From: an uncultured Eubacteriales bacterium
GTDB lineage: Bacteria > Bacillota > Clostridia > Peptostreptococcales > Anaerovoracaceae
DNA length: 51,796 nucleotides
NCBI GenBank assembly: GCA_949289445.1
Contig: CASEOD010000007.1
Coordinates: 1 to 51,796, forward strand
Direction: 5' to 3'
Shown here: positions 7,963 to 16,080 of the stretch, piece by piece
How positions within the stretch are numbered: the first letter of the stretch is position 1
How the letters are laid out: each line of letters opens with the position of its first letter
Position numbers and translations under genes: made by a program
Notes under the pieces: model-generated
Told to the model about the DNA's origin: nothing
What the model saw: only the letters and a program-made list of their open reading frames with translations
Databases searched by the model: none

Positions 7963-8877
7963 ATGAGCAAAGTCGTAACAGCCATAGATAAAAGCGGTTC
8001 TTTTACAGTACAGCTGGTGATTTCCACGGATATGACGGAAGAGGCCCGCAGAATTCACCGGACAACGCCGCTGGCAACAGCAGCTCTGGGCAGAGTTCTT
8101 ACCGGAGCCGGTCTGATGGCGCTGAATCTGAAAAACGAAGAAAACAAACTTACTCTTCAGTTTAAGGGAGACGGTCCTGCGAAACAGATTCTGGCCACTG
8201 CCTACGGTGACGGCAGGGTGAAGGGATACATTTCCAATCCCGATGTTGATCTTCCGCTTCGGCCGGATCATCATCTGGATGTAGGCGGGGCTCTTGGAAC
8301 AGGGGAACTGACTGTCATCAAAGACCTGGGACTGAAGGAGCCGTACATCGGCAGGATTTCTTTAGTATCCGGTGAGATTGCGGAGGATCTGACTGCCTAT
8401 CATTATATTTCAGAGCAGCAGAATGTTTCGGTGGCTCTGGGTGTGAAGATAGGAAGAGATCTCAGTGTTCTTGCCAGTGGAGGCATGATTATCAGGATGC
8501 TGCCGGGTGCGGCAGAGGAAGCTGTGGATGTGCTGGAAAAGTTGCTGGAAAACATGGGACCGCTGACTGCAGTGATTGAAAAAGTCATACTTCGCTCGGC
8601 CGGAAAGAGTGAAGAGGGAGTTGTCTGTGATCTGATGGATGAGATCTTTGAATCCCTTCCTTCTGAATTTGCACTGGAAAAACTTGAAACAAAAGAAATC
8701 CGATGGGAATGCGACTGCAGCAGAGAAAGGCTGTCACAGGCGCTGATGACCATCGGAAAGAAGGACTTGAGAGAAATTATCGAAGAAGACGGTCAGGCTG
8801 AACTGGTGTGTCAGTTCTGCGAAAAGAAATATTTCTTTGATAAGAGGCAGCTTGAAGAAATATATGAACAGATGTAA
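7963..8877 (+). CDS. hslO: Hsp33 redox-regulated chaperone
   Basis: Cytoplasmic holdase activated by oxidation, 304 aa. The N-terminal domain shows [33 protein letters not shown] and [11 protein letters not shown]. The C-terminal redox switch has the expected zinc tetrad, CDC near the start of the last 60 residues and CQFC close to the end. An upstream in-frame TTG at 7951 directly abuts GCGAGG; ATG 7963 with a 12-nt spacer fits better. Ddl follows after 12 nt, so the two are likely co-transcribed. The 7814-7962 gap is AT-rich and must carry divergent promoters for htrA and hslO, but no clear -35/-10 pair stood out. Confidence 0.95.
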   Translation: MSKVVTAIDKSGSFTVQLVISTDMTEEARRIHRTTPLATAALGRVLTGAGLMALNLKNEENKLTLQFKGDGPAKQILATAYGDGRVKGYISNPDVDLPLRPDHHLDVGGALGTGELTVIKDLGLKEPYIGRISLVSGEIAEDLTAYHYISEQQNVSVALGVKIGRDLSVLASGGMIIRMLPGAAEEAVDVLEKLLENMGPLTAVIEKVILRSAGKSEEGVVCDLMDEIFESLPSEFALEKLETKEIRWECDCSRERLSQALMTIGKKDLREIIEEDGQAELVCQFCEKKYFFDKRQLEEIYEQM

Positions 8878-8889
8878 GAGGGGATTATG

Positions 8890-9942
8890 ATGAAAAGACT
8901 TGGAATCATCTTTGGGGGCCGTTCCGGTGAACATGAGGTATCGCTCCTTTCGGCAGCATCCGTTATCGAGGCTGTGGATAAAAACAGGTATGAGCTTGTG
9001 ATGGTCGGCATTACGAGGGAAGGCCGGTGGAAACTTTATGAAGGTCCTGTTTCTGACATTCCTTCCGGAGCATGGGAACAATCTGCAAAAGAAATTGAAA
9101 TCAGCAGTCTGGGAACTCTTATCGATTTTGCCTTTCCGGTTCTCCATGGACCTTATGGAGAGGACGGAACCATTCAGGGTCTCTTTGAGATGCTGGATCT
9201 GCCTTATGCGGGATGCGGGGTTCTGGCATCGGCACTGTGTATGGATAAGGTTTCGGCCAAGAAGATCTTTGAAGAAGCCGGACTTCCCACCAGCCGGTAT
9301 GTTCTTCTTTACAGAGAGGAGCTGGAAGAGGATATTGATAAAGCCGCAGACATTGTGGAAGAGGAACTTTCCTATGTGGTATTCGTAAAGCCTTCCAATA
9401 TGGGCTCCAGTGTGGGAATTTCCAAGGTGCGCAACAGGGAAGAACTGAAAAAGGCCCTTCTTGCCGCCGCAAGGTATGACCGCAGAATCATTGTTGAAGA
9501 GGGCATCAACTGTCGGGAAGTGGAGACCGGTGTCATCGGAAACTATGATCCTCAAGTGGCGGAAGTGGGAGAAATCGTCGCAAAACTGGATTTTTACGAT
9601 TATACGGCGAAGTATACCGATGACGCGGGGACCGAGATCTCTGTTCCTGCCAGTCTGCCTGAACGAACCTATGAGAAGATTCGCCGGTTTGCAAAAGAAG
9701 CCTACATGGCCACAGACTGCAGCGGTTTTGCCCGAATCGATTTCTTTGTGGAAAAAAACACCGGCGAGGTTTTCATCAATGAGATAAATACAATTCCCGG
9801 TTTTACAAAATACAGTATGTTTCCTGTCATGTGGCAGGCTGCAGGAGTAAGCTTTACGGAATTGATCGAAAGGATAGTGGAATTCGGATATGAAAGATAT
9901 TATGCTAAAAATAACAGGCAGACAGATTGCGGACAACGATGA
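8890..9942 (+). CDS. ddl: D-alanine--D-alanine ligase
   Basis: Housekeeping ATP-grasp ligase making D-Ala-D-Ala for peptidoglycan precursors, 350 aa. Signatures include [50 protein letters not shown], the omega-loop region [15 protein letters not shown] and the metal-binding end [19 protein letters not shown]. Two ATGs stand in tandem (8887, 8890). GAGGGG at 8878-8883 favours the second. The last ~17 codons overlap the next gene by 53 nt, giving a C-terminal tail ([14 protein letters not shown]) beyond the usual end. A vanG-like paralogue lies 5.4 kb away on the other strand. Confidence 0.93.
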   Translation: MKRLGIIFGGRSGEHEVSLLSAASVIEAVDKNRYELVMVGITREGRWKLYEGPVSDIPSGAWEQSAKEIEISSLGTLIDFAFPVLHGPYGEDGTIQGLFEMLDLPYAGCGVLASALCMDKVSAKKIFEEAGLPTSRYVLLYREELEEDIDKAADIVEEELSYVVFVKPSNMGSSVGISKVRNREELKKALLAAARYDRRIIVEEGINCREVETGVIGNYDPQVAEVGEIVAKLDFYDYTAKYTDDAGTEISVPASLPERTYEKIRRFAKEAYMATDCSGFARIDFFVEKNTGEVFINEINTIPGFTKYSMFPVMWQAAGVSFTELIERIVEFGYERYYAKNNRQTDCGQR

Positions 9943-10315
9943 AGACAGAATGGAGTTTGTCACCGAGGGTAAACTCTATGAAAAAGACGGCGCCATGTAT
10001 CTTACTTATGACGAAAGCGAGTTTTCCGGATTTCCCGGCTGCAAAACCACGCTGAAGCTGAGCGGCAACACTATACGGATGAGGAGAGTGGGCGGAAACA
10101 GCGGATTTGATACAGAACTGATTTTCGAAAAAGGAAAGCGGTTCAGTAACAGCTATCAGACACCTTACGGCAGCCTGGATATGGAAGTGCTGACCGATAA
10201 TATCGTCAACAATCTGTCGGAAGAAGGGTATGGAGATATCCGCATCGATTATCAGGTTAATCTGGGCGGAATGGCAGAGGGACGCAACCGTCTGAAAATA
10301 GAGGTAAGCAGGTAG
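9890..10315 (+). CDS. DUF1934 beta-barrel protein (YwiB-like)
   Basis: Small cytoplasmic protein of 141 aa resembling DUF1934/YwiB of Bacillus, a calycin-like beta-barrel of unknown function. Typical segments are VTEGKLYEKDGAMYLTYDESEFSG, GNTIRMRRVG and TPYGSLDMEVLTDNI, and the C-terminal half alternates strands ending in IDYQVNLGGMAEGRNRLKIEV. It overlaps the end of ddl by 53 nt in another frame, implying coupling. No strong binding site precedes ATG 9890, and ATG 9902 (MLKITG) is an alternative. The link to wall synthesis is positional only. Confidence 0.75.
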   Translation: MKDIMLKITGRQIADNDEDRMEFVTEGKLYEKDGAMYLTYDESEFSGFPGCKTTLKLSGNTIRMRRVGGNSGFDTELIFEKGKRFSNSYQTPYGSLDMEVLTDNIVNNLSEEGYGDIRIDYQVNLGGMAEGRNRLKIEVSR

Positions 10316-10340
10316 GATAAAAGGGGGAAGGAGATGAATT

Positions 10341-10442
10341 ATGGATAAGAGAAAACGGAGACTGGCGCAGGTGCTGGTTGTGCTGATCTGCGGCGCCATG
10401 GTACTGACCACAGTATTCTGGGCACTGCAGCTGGCAGTCTGA
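10341..10442 (+). CDS. 33-aa single-pass membrane peptide
   Basis: Short ORF reading MDKRKRRLAQVLVVLICGAM then VLTTVFWALQLAV. A basic start (KRKRR) precedes one hydrophobic helix, so insertion with the N-terminus inside is expected. GGAAGGAG ends 7 nt before the ATG, an excellent binding site. It sits 25 nt after the DUF1934 gene in the same direction, probably in the hslO-ddl transcript. Function unknown; no homologue recognised. Confidence 0.65.
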   Translation: MDKRKRRLAQVLVVLICGAMVLTTVFWALQLAV

Positions 10443-10528
10443 AAGGATGGCGGCATATAAAGCACTGCAGTTCAATTTTTGCAGAAACGGTTACAGAAAG
10501 AACTTACAGCTGAAGAATGGAGGGAATC

Positions 10529-12043
10529 ATGTTTAAAGTAGGTTTTGACTCAGAAAAATATCTTGAAGAACAGTCTAAGTATATTCTGGAAAGAATCAAT
10601 CACGGCAATGCGGAGCGACTTTATCTGGAATTCGGCGGGAAACTGGTACATGACAAGCATGCCATGCGTGTGCTTCCGGGGTTTGATGAAAATGCCAAGA
10701 TCAAACTGCTGGAACGGATGAAGGAACAGGCAGAAATTATAATCTGTATTTATGCCGGTGATATCATGACCAGCAAGACACGCCATGATTTCGGGATTAC
10801 ATACGATCTGGAAGTAATGCGCCTGATTGATACTTTCCGCAGATACGATCTGAAGATTAACAGTGTGGTGGTTACACGTTATGAGGACTCTCCATCGGTG
10901 AACATGTTTATCAATAAGCTGGAACGCCGCGGAATCAGAACCTACAAACACAATTATACCAAAGGATATCCCACTGATGTGGATACTATCGTAAGTGATG
11001 AAGGCTACGGAGCCAACCCGTACATTGAAGTGACTAAGCCGCTGGTCGTAGTAACCGGCCCCGGTGGCGGCAGCGGGAAACTGGCCACCAGTCTTTCTCA
11101 GCTGTATCATGATTACAAAAAAGGAATCAGAGCCAGATATGCAAAGTTTGAGACTTTCCCTATCTGGAACCTGTCGCTGAAGCATCCGCTGAATATCGCC
11201 TATGAAGCTGCTACGGTAGATCTGAAGGATGTAAACATGATCGACTCGTTCCATCTGGAGGCCTATGGCGAGATGGCGGTGAACTATAACCGGGATCTGG
11301 AAGTGTTCCCCGTTGTAAAGAGAATTATCGAAAAAATTACAGGAGAAGAATCGGAATACCAGTCTCCGACAGATATGGGCGTAAACAGAATCGGGTTTGT
11401 GATCGCAGATGATGAAGTCTGTCGTGAAGCGGCATGTCAGGAGATTATCAGAAGGTATCTGCTGGCAGAGGTTGATTATAAAAAGGGTATTATTTCCGAA
11501 AGCTGTCTGGAACGGGCAAAACTTCTGATGAAAGAGGTCGGCAAAGATGTCAGCGACAGAAAAGTTGTACAGCCTGCCAGAGATTATGCCGAAAAGAAAA
11601 GAAACTGCGATAAGCGTTATGAAAACGTGGTGGTCATGGCCATTGAGATGCCGGACGGAAGCATCGTGACAGGCAGAAGCTCCCGCAGAATGGTTGCTTC
11701 TGCAGCGGCAGTGCTTAACGCCATTAAGAAGCTTTCCGGACTGTCGGATGAACTTCTGATGATCACTCCGCAGGTGCTGGAAACCACTCAGAAGCTGAAG
11801 ACAGAGATCCTGAATTATGACAGGACAAGCCTGAACTGTGAGGAGGTGCTTATGGCATTGACCGTATCCGGCACACAGAATCCGGTTGCTTCCGTTGCTG
11901 TAAGTAAGCTGCCGCTTCTGAAGGGATGCAAGGCTCACTGCACCGCCATTTTGAGTGACAGGGATGAACAGACCCTGAGAGCTCTGGGCATTGATGTAAC
12001 CTGCGATCCTGAGTATATAACCACCAATTTATATGATAATTAA
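10529..12043 (+). CDS. DUF1846 family protein
   Basis: 504-aa cytoplasmic protein matching the DUF1846 family, conserved in Firmicutes and of unknown function despite a solved structure. The N-terminal [20 protein letters not shown], the glycine-rich [20 protein letters not shown] (residues ~175-195, nucleotide-loop-like) and [20 protein letters not shown] are recognisable. An in-frame ATG at 10517 lies within the binding site, whereas ATG 10529 follows GGAGGG by 4 nt and gives the normal start. It probably stands alone, with a perfect hairpin 9 nt after its stop. Confidence 0.88.
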   Translation: MFKVGFDSEKYLEEQSKYILERINHGNAERLYLEFGGKLVHDKHAMRVLPGFDENAKIKLLERMKEQAEIIICIYAGDIMTSKTRHDFGITYDLEVMRLIDTFRRYDLKINSVVVTRYEDSPSVNMFINKLERRGIRTYKHNYTKGYPTDVDTIVSDEGYGANPYIEVTKPLVVVTGPGGGSGKLATSLSQLYHDYKKGIRARYAKFETFPIWNLSLKHPLNIAYEAATVDLKDVNMIDSFHLEAYGEMAVNYNRDLEVFPVVKRIIEKITGEESEYQSPTDMGVNRIGFVIADDEVCREAACQEIIRRYLLAEVDYKKGIISESCLERAKLLMKEVGKDVSDRKVVQPARDYAEKKRNCDKRYENVVVMAIEMPDGSIVTGRSSRRMVASAAAVLNAIKKLSGLSDELLMITPQVLETTQKLKTEILNYDRTSLNCEEVLMALTVSGTQNPVASVAVSKLPLLKGCKAHCTAILSDRDEQTLRALGIDVTCDPEYITTNLYDN

Positions 12044-12051
12044 AGAAGATA

Positions 12052-12092
12052 ATCAGAGATTACCGGCGCCGGCGGCGCCGGTAATCTCTGAT
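12052..12092. terminator. perfect 19-bp hairpin after the DUF1846 gene
   Basis: Arms 12052-12070 and 12074-12092 pair perfectly around a 3-nt loop, with a GGCGCC core. No T-run follows on either strand, so it is not a classical intrinsic terminator. It may block RNA 3'-end degradation or act with Rho. Confidence 0.55.
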
Positions 12093-12151
12093 CCGGGCAG
12101 AGGATAAGGCGTATAGCGCCGGAATTCTGCAGATTTGTGATATGAGACAGA

Positions 12152-13723
12152 ATGAAGATGAAGAATAAAACAAGAATTACCTTAGAGCGGTTTGAAAGCA
12201 ATAAATATCGGATGATTGCAGAAGGAGCGGCAGTTGGATTATTATCGGGACTACTGGTCTCTCTTTTTCGTCTGGCTCTGGAAAGAGCGGAATCTTTTCG
12301 CGGCAGTCTGCTTTCACTGGCAAAGCAGGACGGATTTTTTGTGCTGACAGCGCTGATACTGCTGATGATTTCCTATGTAGTGGTCTGGTTCTGCAGCCGC
12401 AGAGTTCCTCTGTGCACAGGCTCCGGCATTCCTCAGGTAAAAGGAGAACTCCTGGGACGGATGGAGCAGAACTGGTGGCAGATTTTGACTGCCAAGTTTG
12501 TCGGCGGCTGCTTCGCCATCGGGGGCGGCCTGTCTCTGGGAAGAGAAGGACCCAGCATTCAGCTTGGAGCCATGGTGGGAAAAGGCTTTTCACGATTGTC
12601 CGGAAAGCTGAAGACCGAGGAAAAAATGCTGATGACCTGCGGTGCAGGCGCAGGTCTTTCAGGAGCATTCTGCGCTCCGCTGGCAGGTGTGGTTTTCACT
12701 CTGGAAGAACTGCATAAGAACTTCTCTACGGAGATACTTCTGTCCACCATGGCGGCTTCTGTGGTGTCCGATTTCGTTTCTTCCTATATATTCGGCCTCA
12801 GCCCCGTATTCAGCCTTTCGGTGGATGCCAGGCTGCCCCTTTCCCGTTATTGGCAGATTATGCTTCTGGGAATTTTTCTGGGGCTTCTGGGGGTATTCTA
12901 TAACAAGGTGACCGCTCTGACACAGGATTTGTATGAGAAACTGCCGCGCCGTTCCATGCGGATCGCAGTTCCTTTTCTGTGTGTGATTCTGTTTGCCTGT
13001 CTGTTTCCTCAGGTGCTGGGCAGCGGACATGGTCTGGTGATGCAGATTGCGGAAGGTAAGTTCATGATTTCAGCACTGGCAGCGCTGCTGCTGTTCAAAT
13101 TCATATTTTCTATGATCAGCTTCGGGTCAGGAGCCCCCGGCGGTATTTTTCTTCCTCTCCTGGTGCTGGGAGCCATCAGCGGAGGTCTTTTCGCGGAGGG
13201 TTCCGGTGCGGTGCTGGGCTATGAGGAACTGTATCTCCCCAATTTTGTCATACTGGGGATGGCCGGGCTGTTTTCTGCCATCGTCAGATCTCCGGTTACA
13301 GGGGTTATTCTGATTACGGAGATGTCCGGAGATTTCAAAAATTTCCTGTCTCTTGCTGTGGTGGCGCTGACCGCTTATCTGGTGGCCGATTTGCTGAAAG
13401 GAAAACCGATTTATGATCAGCTTCTGCAGAGAATGCTGAAAAAAGGCGTCGCATATGGAACTTCAGAAGAAAGCCGCAGTCATAAAGTGCTGCTGGAGAG
13501 TGACGTATATATGGGAAGCCGGATGGATGGAGAAAAAATTGAAGCCATGCTTCTTCCTGCCGGTTGCCTGGTGGTATCGGTTCAGAGAGAAAACAGAGAG
13601 ATCGTACCGCATGGGGGGACAGTACTGAAGGGAGGAGACAGACTGATATTACTTTGTTCTCAGGGAGATGTGTCCAAAGTGGAGGAAAAGCTGGATAATA
13701 TCTGCAGAAGTATAAAAATGTAA
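12152..13723 (+). CDS. clcA: ClC-family chloride transporter with C-terminal RCK_C (TrkA-C) domain
   Basis: Integral membrane ClC protein of 523 aa. The chloride-binding signatures are GSGIP (90-94), GREGPSIQLGA (130-140) with gating Glu132, and GAPGGIFLP. The EE pair in FTLEELHKNF (185-186) matches the internal proton-path Glu of the E. coli antiporter, so Cl-/H+ exchange is more likely than a passive channel. The cytoplasmic C-terminal ~80 residues form a TrkA-C/RCK_C domain (AMLLPAGCLVVSVQRENREIVPHGGT), typical of Firmicute homologues and possibly ligand-binding. No strong binding site precedes ATG 12152 or 12158. Probably monocistronic. Confidence 0.92.
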   Translation: MKMKNKTRITLERFESNKYRMIAEGAAVGLLSGLLVSLFRLALERAESFRGSLLSLAKQDGFFVLTALILLMISYVVVWFCSRRVPLCTGSGIPQVKGELLGRMEQNWWQILTAKFVGGCFAIGGGLSLGREGPSIQLGAMVGKGFSRLSGKLKTEEKMLMTCGAGAGLSGAFCAPLAGVVFTLEELHKNFSTEILLSTMAASVVSDFVSSYIFGLSPVFSLSVDARLPLSRYWQIMLLGIFLGLLGVFYNKVTALTQDLYEKLPRRSMRIAVPFLCVILFACLFPQVLGSGHGLVMQIAEGKFMISALAALLLFKFIFSMISFGSGAPGGIFLPLLVLGAISGGLFAEGSGAVLGYEELYLPNFVILGMAGLFSAIVRSPVTGVILITEMSGDFKNFLSLAVVALTAYLVADLLKGKPIYDQLLQRMLKKGVAYGTSEESRSHKVLLESDVYMGSRMDGEKIEAMLLPAGCLVVSVQRENREIVPHGGTVLKGGDRLILLCSQGDVSKVEEKLDNICRSIKM

Positions 13724-13885
13724 AAGAAAAGATGCGCCGCAGTGACGGGTGTAGATTAAACGGAAATCCCGATTTTCCCTGATTTGTGTATAACTCCTTT
13801 TGCAATTCGGGTTAAGGATGTATCGGCAGTCAGCGGAATCTTCGCTTTAATACTTTTTAAATTCGTGTGCTCACAAAAAATACTA

Positions 13886-13913
13886 TTGACTTTTTTTTCA
13901 GAAGTGGTAAATT
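13886..13913 (+). promoter_or_regulatory. sigma-A-type promoter of htpG
   Basis: TTGACT (13886-13891), a 16-bp spacer and extended -10 TGG-TAAATT (13908-13913) precede the CIRCE element, which would overlap the transcription start. Confidence 0.65.
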
Positions 13914-13925
13914 ATATACATAGGC

Positions 13926-13952
13926 TTAGCACTCATCATAAAAGAGTGCTAA
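13926..13952 (+). promoter_or_regulatory. CIRCE operator (HrcA binding site)
   Basis: Both arms match the consensus exactly: TTAGCACTC (13926-13934) and GAGTGCTAA (13944-13952), separated by exactly 9 nt. It lies just downstream of the -10 box and 45 bp before the htpG ATG, so HrcA should repress htpG and heat shock should release it. Confidence 0.95.
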
Positions 13953-13997
13953 CAAAGAGTGAAAAACGGAGATACTATGATATAACGGAGGGATATT

Positions 13998-15920
13998 ATG
14001 GCAAAGAAACAATTTAAGGCAGAGTCCAAAAAGCTGCTGGACCTGATGATTCATTCCATTTACACCCACAAGGAGATTTTTCTGCGTGAACTGATCAGCA
14101 ATGCCAGTGATGCACTGGATAAGCTGTACTATCAGAGCCTGCAGTCTGGAGACACAGGAATTAACCGTTCGGATTTCAAAATTACCATTGCCGCAGATAA
14201 GGAGAACCGTACACTGACTATCAGTGACAATGGTATCGGAATGACAAAGGATGAGATGGAATCAAATCTGGGAACTATTGCAAGGAGCGGCAGTCTTGCC
14301 TTTAAGGAAGCTTACGGCAAAGAGGATCAGAAAGAAGACATCGATATTATCGGACAGTTTGGCGTAGGATTCTACTCAGCCTTCATGGTGGCGGATACTG
14401 TGACTGTCACATCAAAGGCTTACGGCTCAGAAGAAAGCAATTGCTGGCAGTCCGGCGGCAGTGACGGATATACAGTAAAGGCGGCAGACAAAAAAGACTG
14501 CGGAACAGAGATCGTACTGGCATTGAAGGCAGATGATGAGGGTGAAAACTACAGCCGTTATCTGGAGGAGTACACCATCAGGAACCTGATCAGAAAATAT
14601 TCCGATTACATCCGTTATCCGATTCAGATGATGGTGGAAAAGAGCCGCCCGAAAGAGGATGGGCAGCAGGAAGAAGGCAAAGCGCCTGAGATGGAAACCT
14701 TTATGGAACTTGAGACTCTCAATACCATGGAGCCGATCTGGAAACGTCCGAAGAGCAAGGTCAGCGACGAGGAATACAACGATTATTACAAGAGCAAGTT
14801 TTCTGATTTTCAGGACCCTGCCAAGGTTATCAGAACCAGCGTGGAAGGTGTGTCCACATATACTGCGCTGCTGTTTATTCCGGGACGTCCGCCTTTCGAT
14901 TATTATACCAAGGATTATGAAAAGGGCCTGCAGCTCTATTCCAGCGGTGTCATGATTATGGAACGGTGCAGGGAGCTGTTGCCGGATTATTTCAATTTTG
15001 TAAAAGGACTTGTGGATTCCCAGGATCTGTCACTGAATATTTCCAGAGAAATGCTGCAGCATGACAGACAGCTGCGCAGTATTGCAAGAAATCTGGAAAA
15101 GAAGATCAAAAATGAACTTTCAGACATGCTGAAGAATCAGAGAGAAGATTATGAGAAATTCTTTGAGAACTTTGGCCGTCAGCTGAAATACGGTCTGTAT
15201 GAGGATTTCGGCATGCATAAAGAAGTTCTGCAGGATCTGGTTCTCTTCTATTCTTCCATGGAAAAGAAGATGGTTACTTTGGATGAATACGTGGAAAAAA
15301 TGGGTGAAGAGCAGAAGTATATCTACTACGCCAGCGGCGAATCTGTTGAAAAGATCGATATGCTCCCACAGACGGAGTTCATCAGAGATAAGGGATATGA
15401 GATACTGTATCTGACAGATGAAATGGATGAATTTGTATTGCAGATGATGAGGGACTACAAGGAGAAACCTTTCAAATCGGTTGCCGATGAAGACATATTA
15501 TCGGAAGAGTCCGACGATCTGAAAGAAGAGATCAAAAAGGCGGAAGAAGATAATAAGGATCTTCTGGATTTCATCAGAGAGAATCTGAAAGGGAAAGTGA
15601 CTGAGGTCAAGCTGTCTCCGAGACTAAAGTCTTCTGCAGTATGCCTGACCGCCAAAGGCGGACTTTCTCTGGAAATGGAAAAGGTGCTCAATTCCATGCC
15701 GATGGATCAGCATGTGCAGGCAGAACGGATTCTGGAGATCAATCCGAATCATCCGGTGATGAGGACATTGCAGGATACTTTCTCCATGGGTGAAGAGGGG
15801 AAGGAAATGGTAAAGACCTACACTAATCTGCTGTACAGTCAGGCATTGCTGATTTCCGGACTGTCTGTAGATGATCCGATGAAATTTGCGGAAGATATCT
15901 GCAAGGTGATTATAAGATAA
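13998..15920 (+). CDS. htpG: Hsp90-family chaperone HtpG
   Basis: Cytosolic ATP-dependent chaperone, 640 aa, full length. The GHKL ATPase domain shows FLRELISNASDALDK (catalytic Glu and Mg-binding Asn), ISDNGIGMTKDEM and DIIGQFGVGFYSAFMVAD. The middle domain has LFIPGRPPFDYY and LNISREMLQHD, and the C-terminal dimerisation part ends ILEINPNHPVMRTLQDTFS. GGAGGG lies 7 nt before the ATG. A perfect CIRCE element in the promoter places it under HrcA. In Bacillus subtilis htpG is not a CIRCE gene, so the control differs from that model. Confidence 0.97.
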   Translation: MAKKQFKAESKKLLDLMIHSIYTHKEIFLRELISNASDALDKLYYQSLQSGDTGINRSDFKITIAADKENRTLTISDNGIGMTKDEMESNLGTIARSGSLAFKEAYGKEDQKEDIDIIGQFGVGFYSAFMVADTVTVTSKAYGSEESNCWQSGGSDGYTVKAADKKDCGTEIVLALKADDEGENYSRYLEEYTIRNLIRKYSDYIRYPIQMMVEKSRPKEDGQQEEGKAPEMETFMELETLNTMEPIWKRPKSKVSDEEYNDYYKSKFSDFQDPAKVIRTSVEGVSTYTALLFIPGRPPFDYYTKDYEKGLQLYSSGVMIMERCRELLPDYFNFVKGLVDSQDLSLNISREMLQHDRQLRSIARNLEKKIKNELSDMLKNQREDYEKFFENFGRQLKYGLYEDFGMHKEVLQDLVLFYSSMEKKMVTLDEYVEKMGEEQKYIYYASGESVEKIDMLPQTEFIRDKGYEILYLTDEMDEFVLQMMRDYKEKPFKSVADEDILSEESDDLKEEIKKAEEDNKDLLDFIRENLKGKVTEVKLSPRLKSSAVCLTAKGGLSLEMEKVLNSMPMDQHVQAERILEINPNHPVMRTLQDTFSMGEEGKEMVKTYTNLLYSQALLISGLSVDDPMKFAEDICKVIIR

Positions 15921-15931
15921 AACAGAAGCTG

Positions 15932-16031
15932 AAAAACCGCACGGTTTATGGCTGAATGACCCCCTAAGTTAGAACTGAAAACTGACGGCTGGGAGGTATT
16001 TCAGACTTCACATAAACTGTACGGTTTTTTT
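15932..16031 (+). terminator. large structured terminator after htpG
   Basis: Arms 15932-15950 and 16011-16029 pair over 19 positions, two of them G-U in RNA, and a run of T follows on the plus strand. The 60-nt interior can fold further (CTGAA/TTTCAG and CCCCC/GGGAGG). The A-run before the 5' arm means it could also stop minus-strand transcription. Confidence 0.65.
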
Positions 16032-16054
16032 GATGTGAAATGGAAGGGAAGAAA

Positions 16055-16076
16055 CCGGTTCCGGAATCATAACCGG
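16055..16076 (-). terminator. short hairpin after the 747-aa EAL gene
   Basis: On the minus strand CCGGTT (16071-16076) and AACCGG (16055-16060) pair around a 10-nt loop and are followed by TTTCTTCC, a weak intrinsic terminator directly after the stop codon. Confidence 0.45.
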
Positions 16077-16080
16077 GAAA

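Noticed and set aside
8734..9963. Long minus-strand ORF of 409 codons opposite ddl
   Set aside because: Cys/Phe/His-rich shadow of ddl; the plus-strand frame carries all family motifs.
10446..10534. Short ORF MAAYKALQFNFCRNG overlapping the DUF1846 start
   Set aside because: AAAGG directly abuts the ATG, leaving no spacer, and the frame overlaps the next gene's binding site and start.
10550..11938. Minus-strand ORF of 462 codons opposite the DUF1846 gene
   Set aside because: Shadow frame with no start context or recognisable domain.
13784..14017. 77-codon ORF across the htpG promoter
   Set aside because: It runs through the promoter, CIRCE element and htpG start; no binding site.
15958..15978. 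TGACCCCCTAAGTTAGA looks like the terminal repeat of an IS3/IS150-type element
   Set aside because: It lies in the loop of a larger stem-loop terminator, no partner repeat or transposase remnant is nearby, and the match is short.
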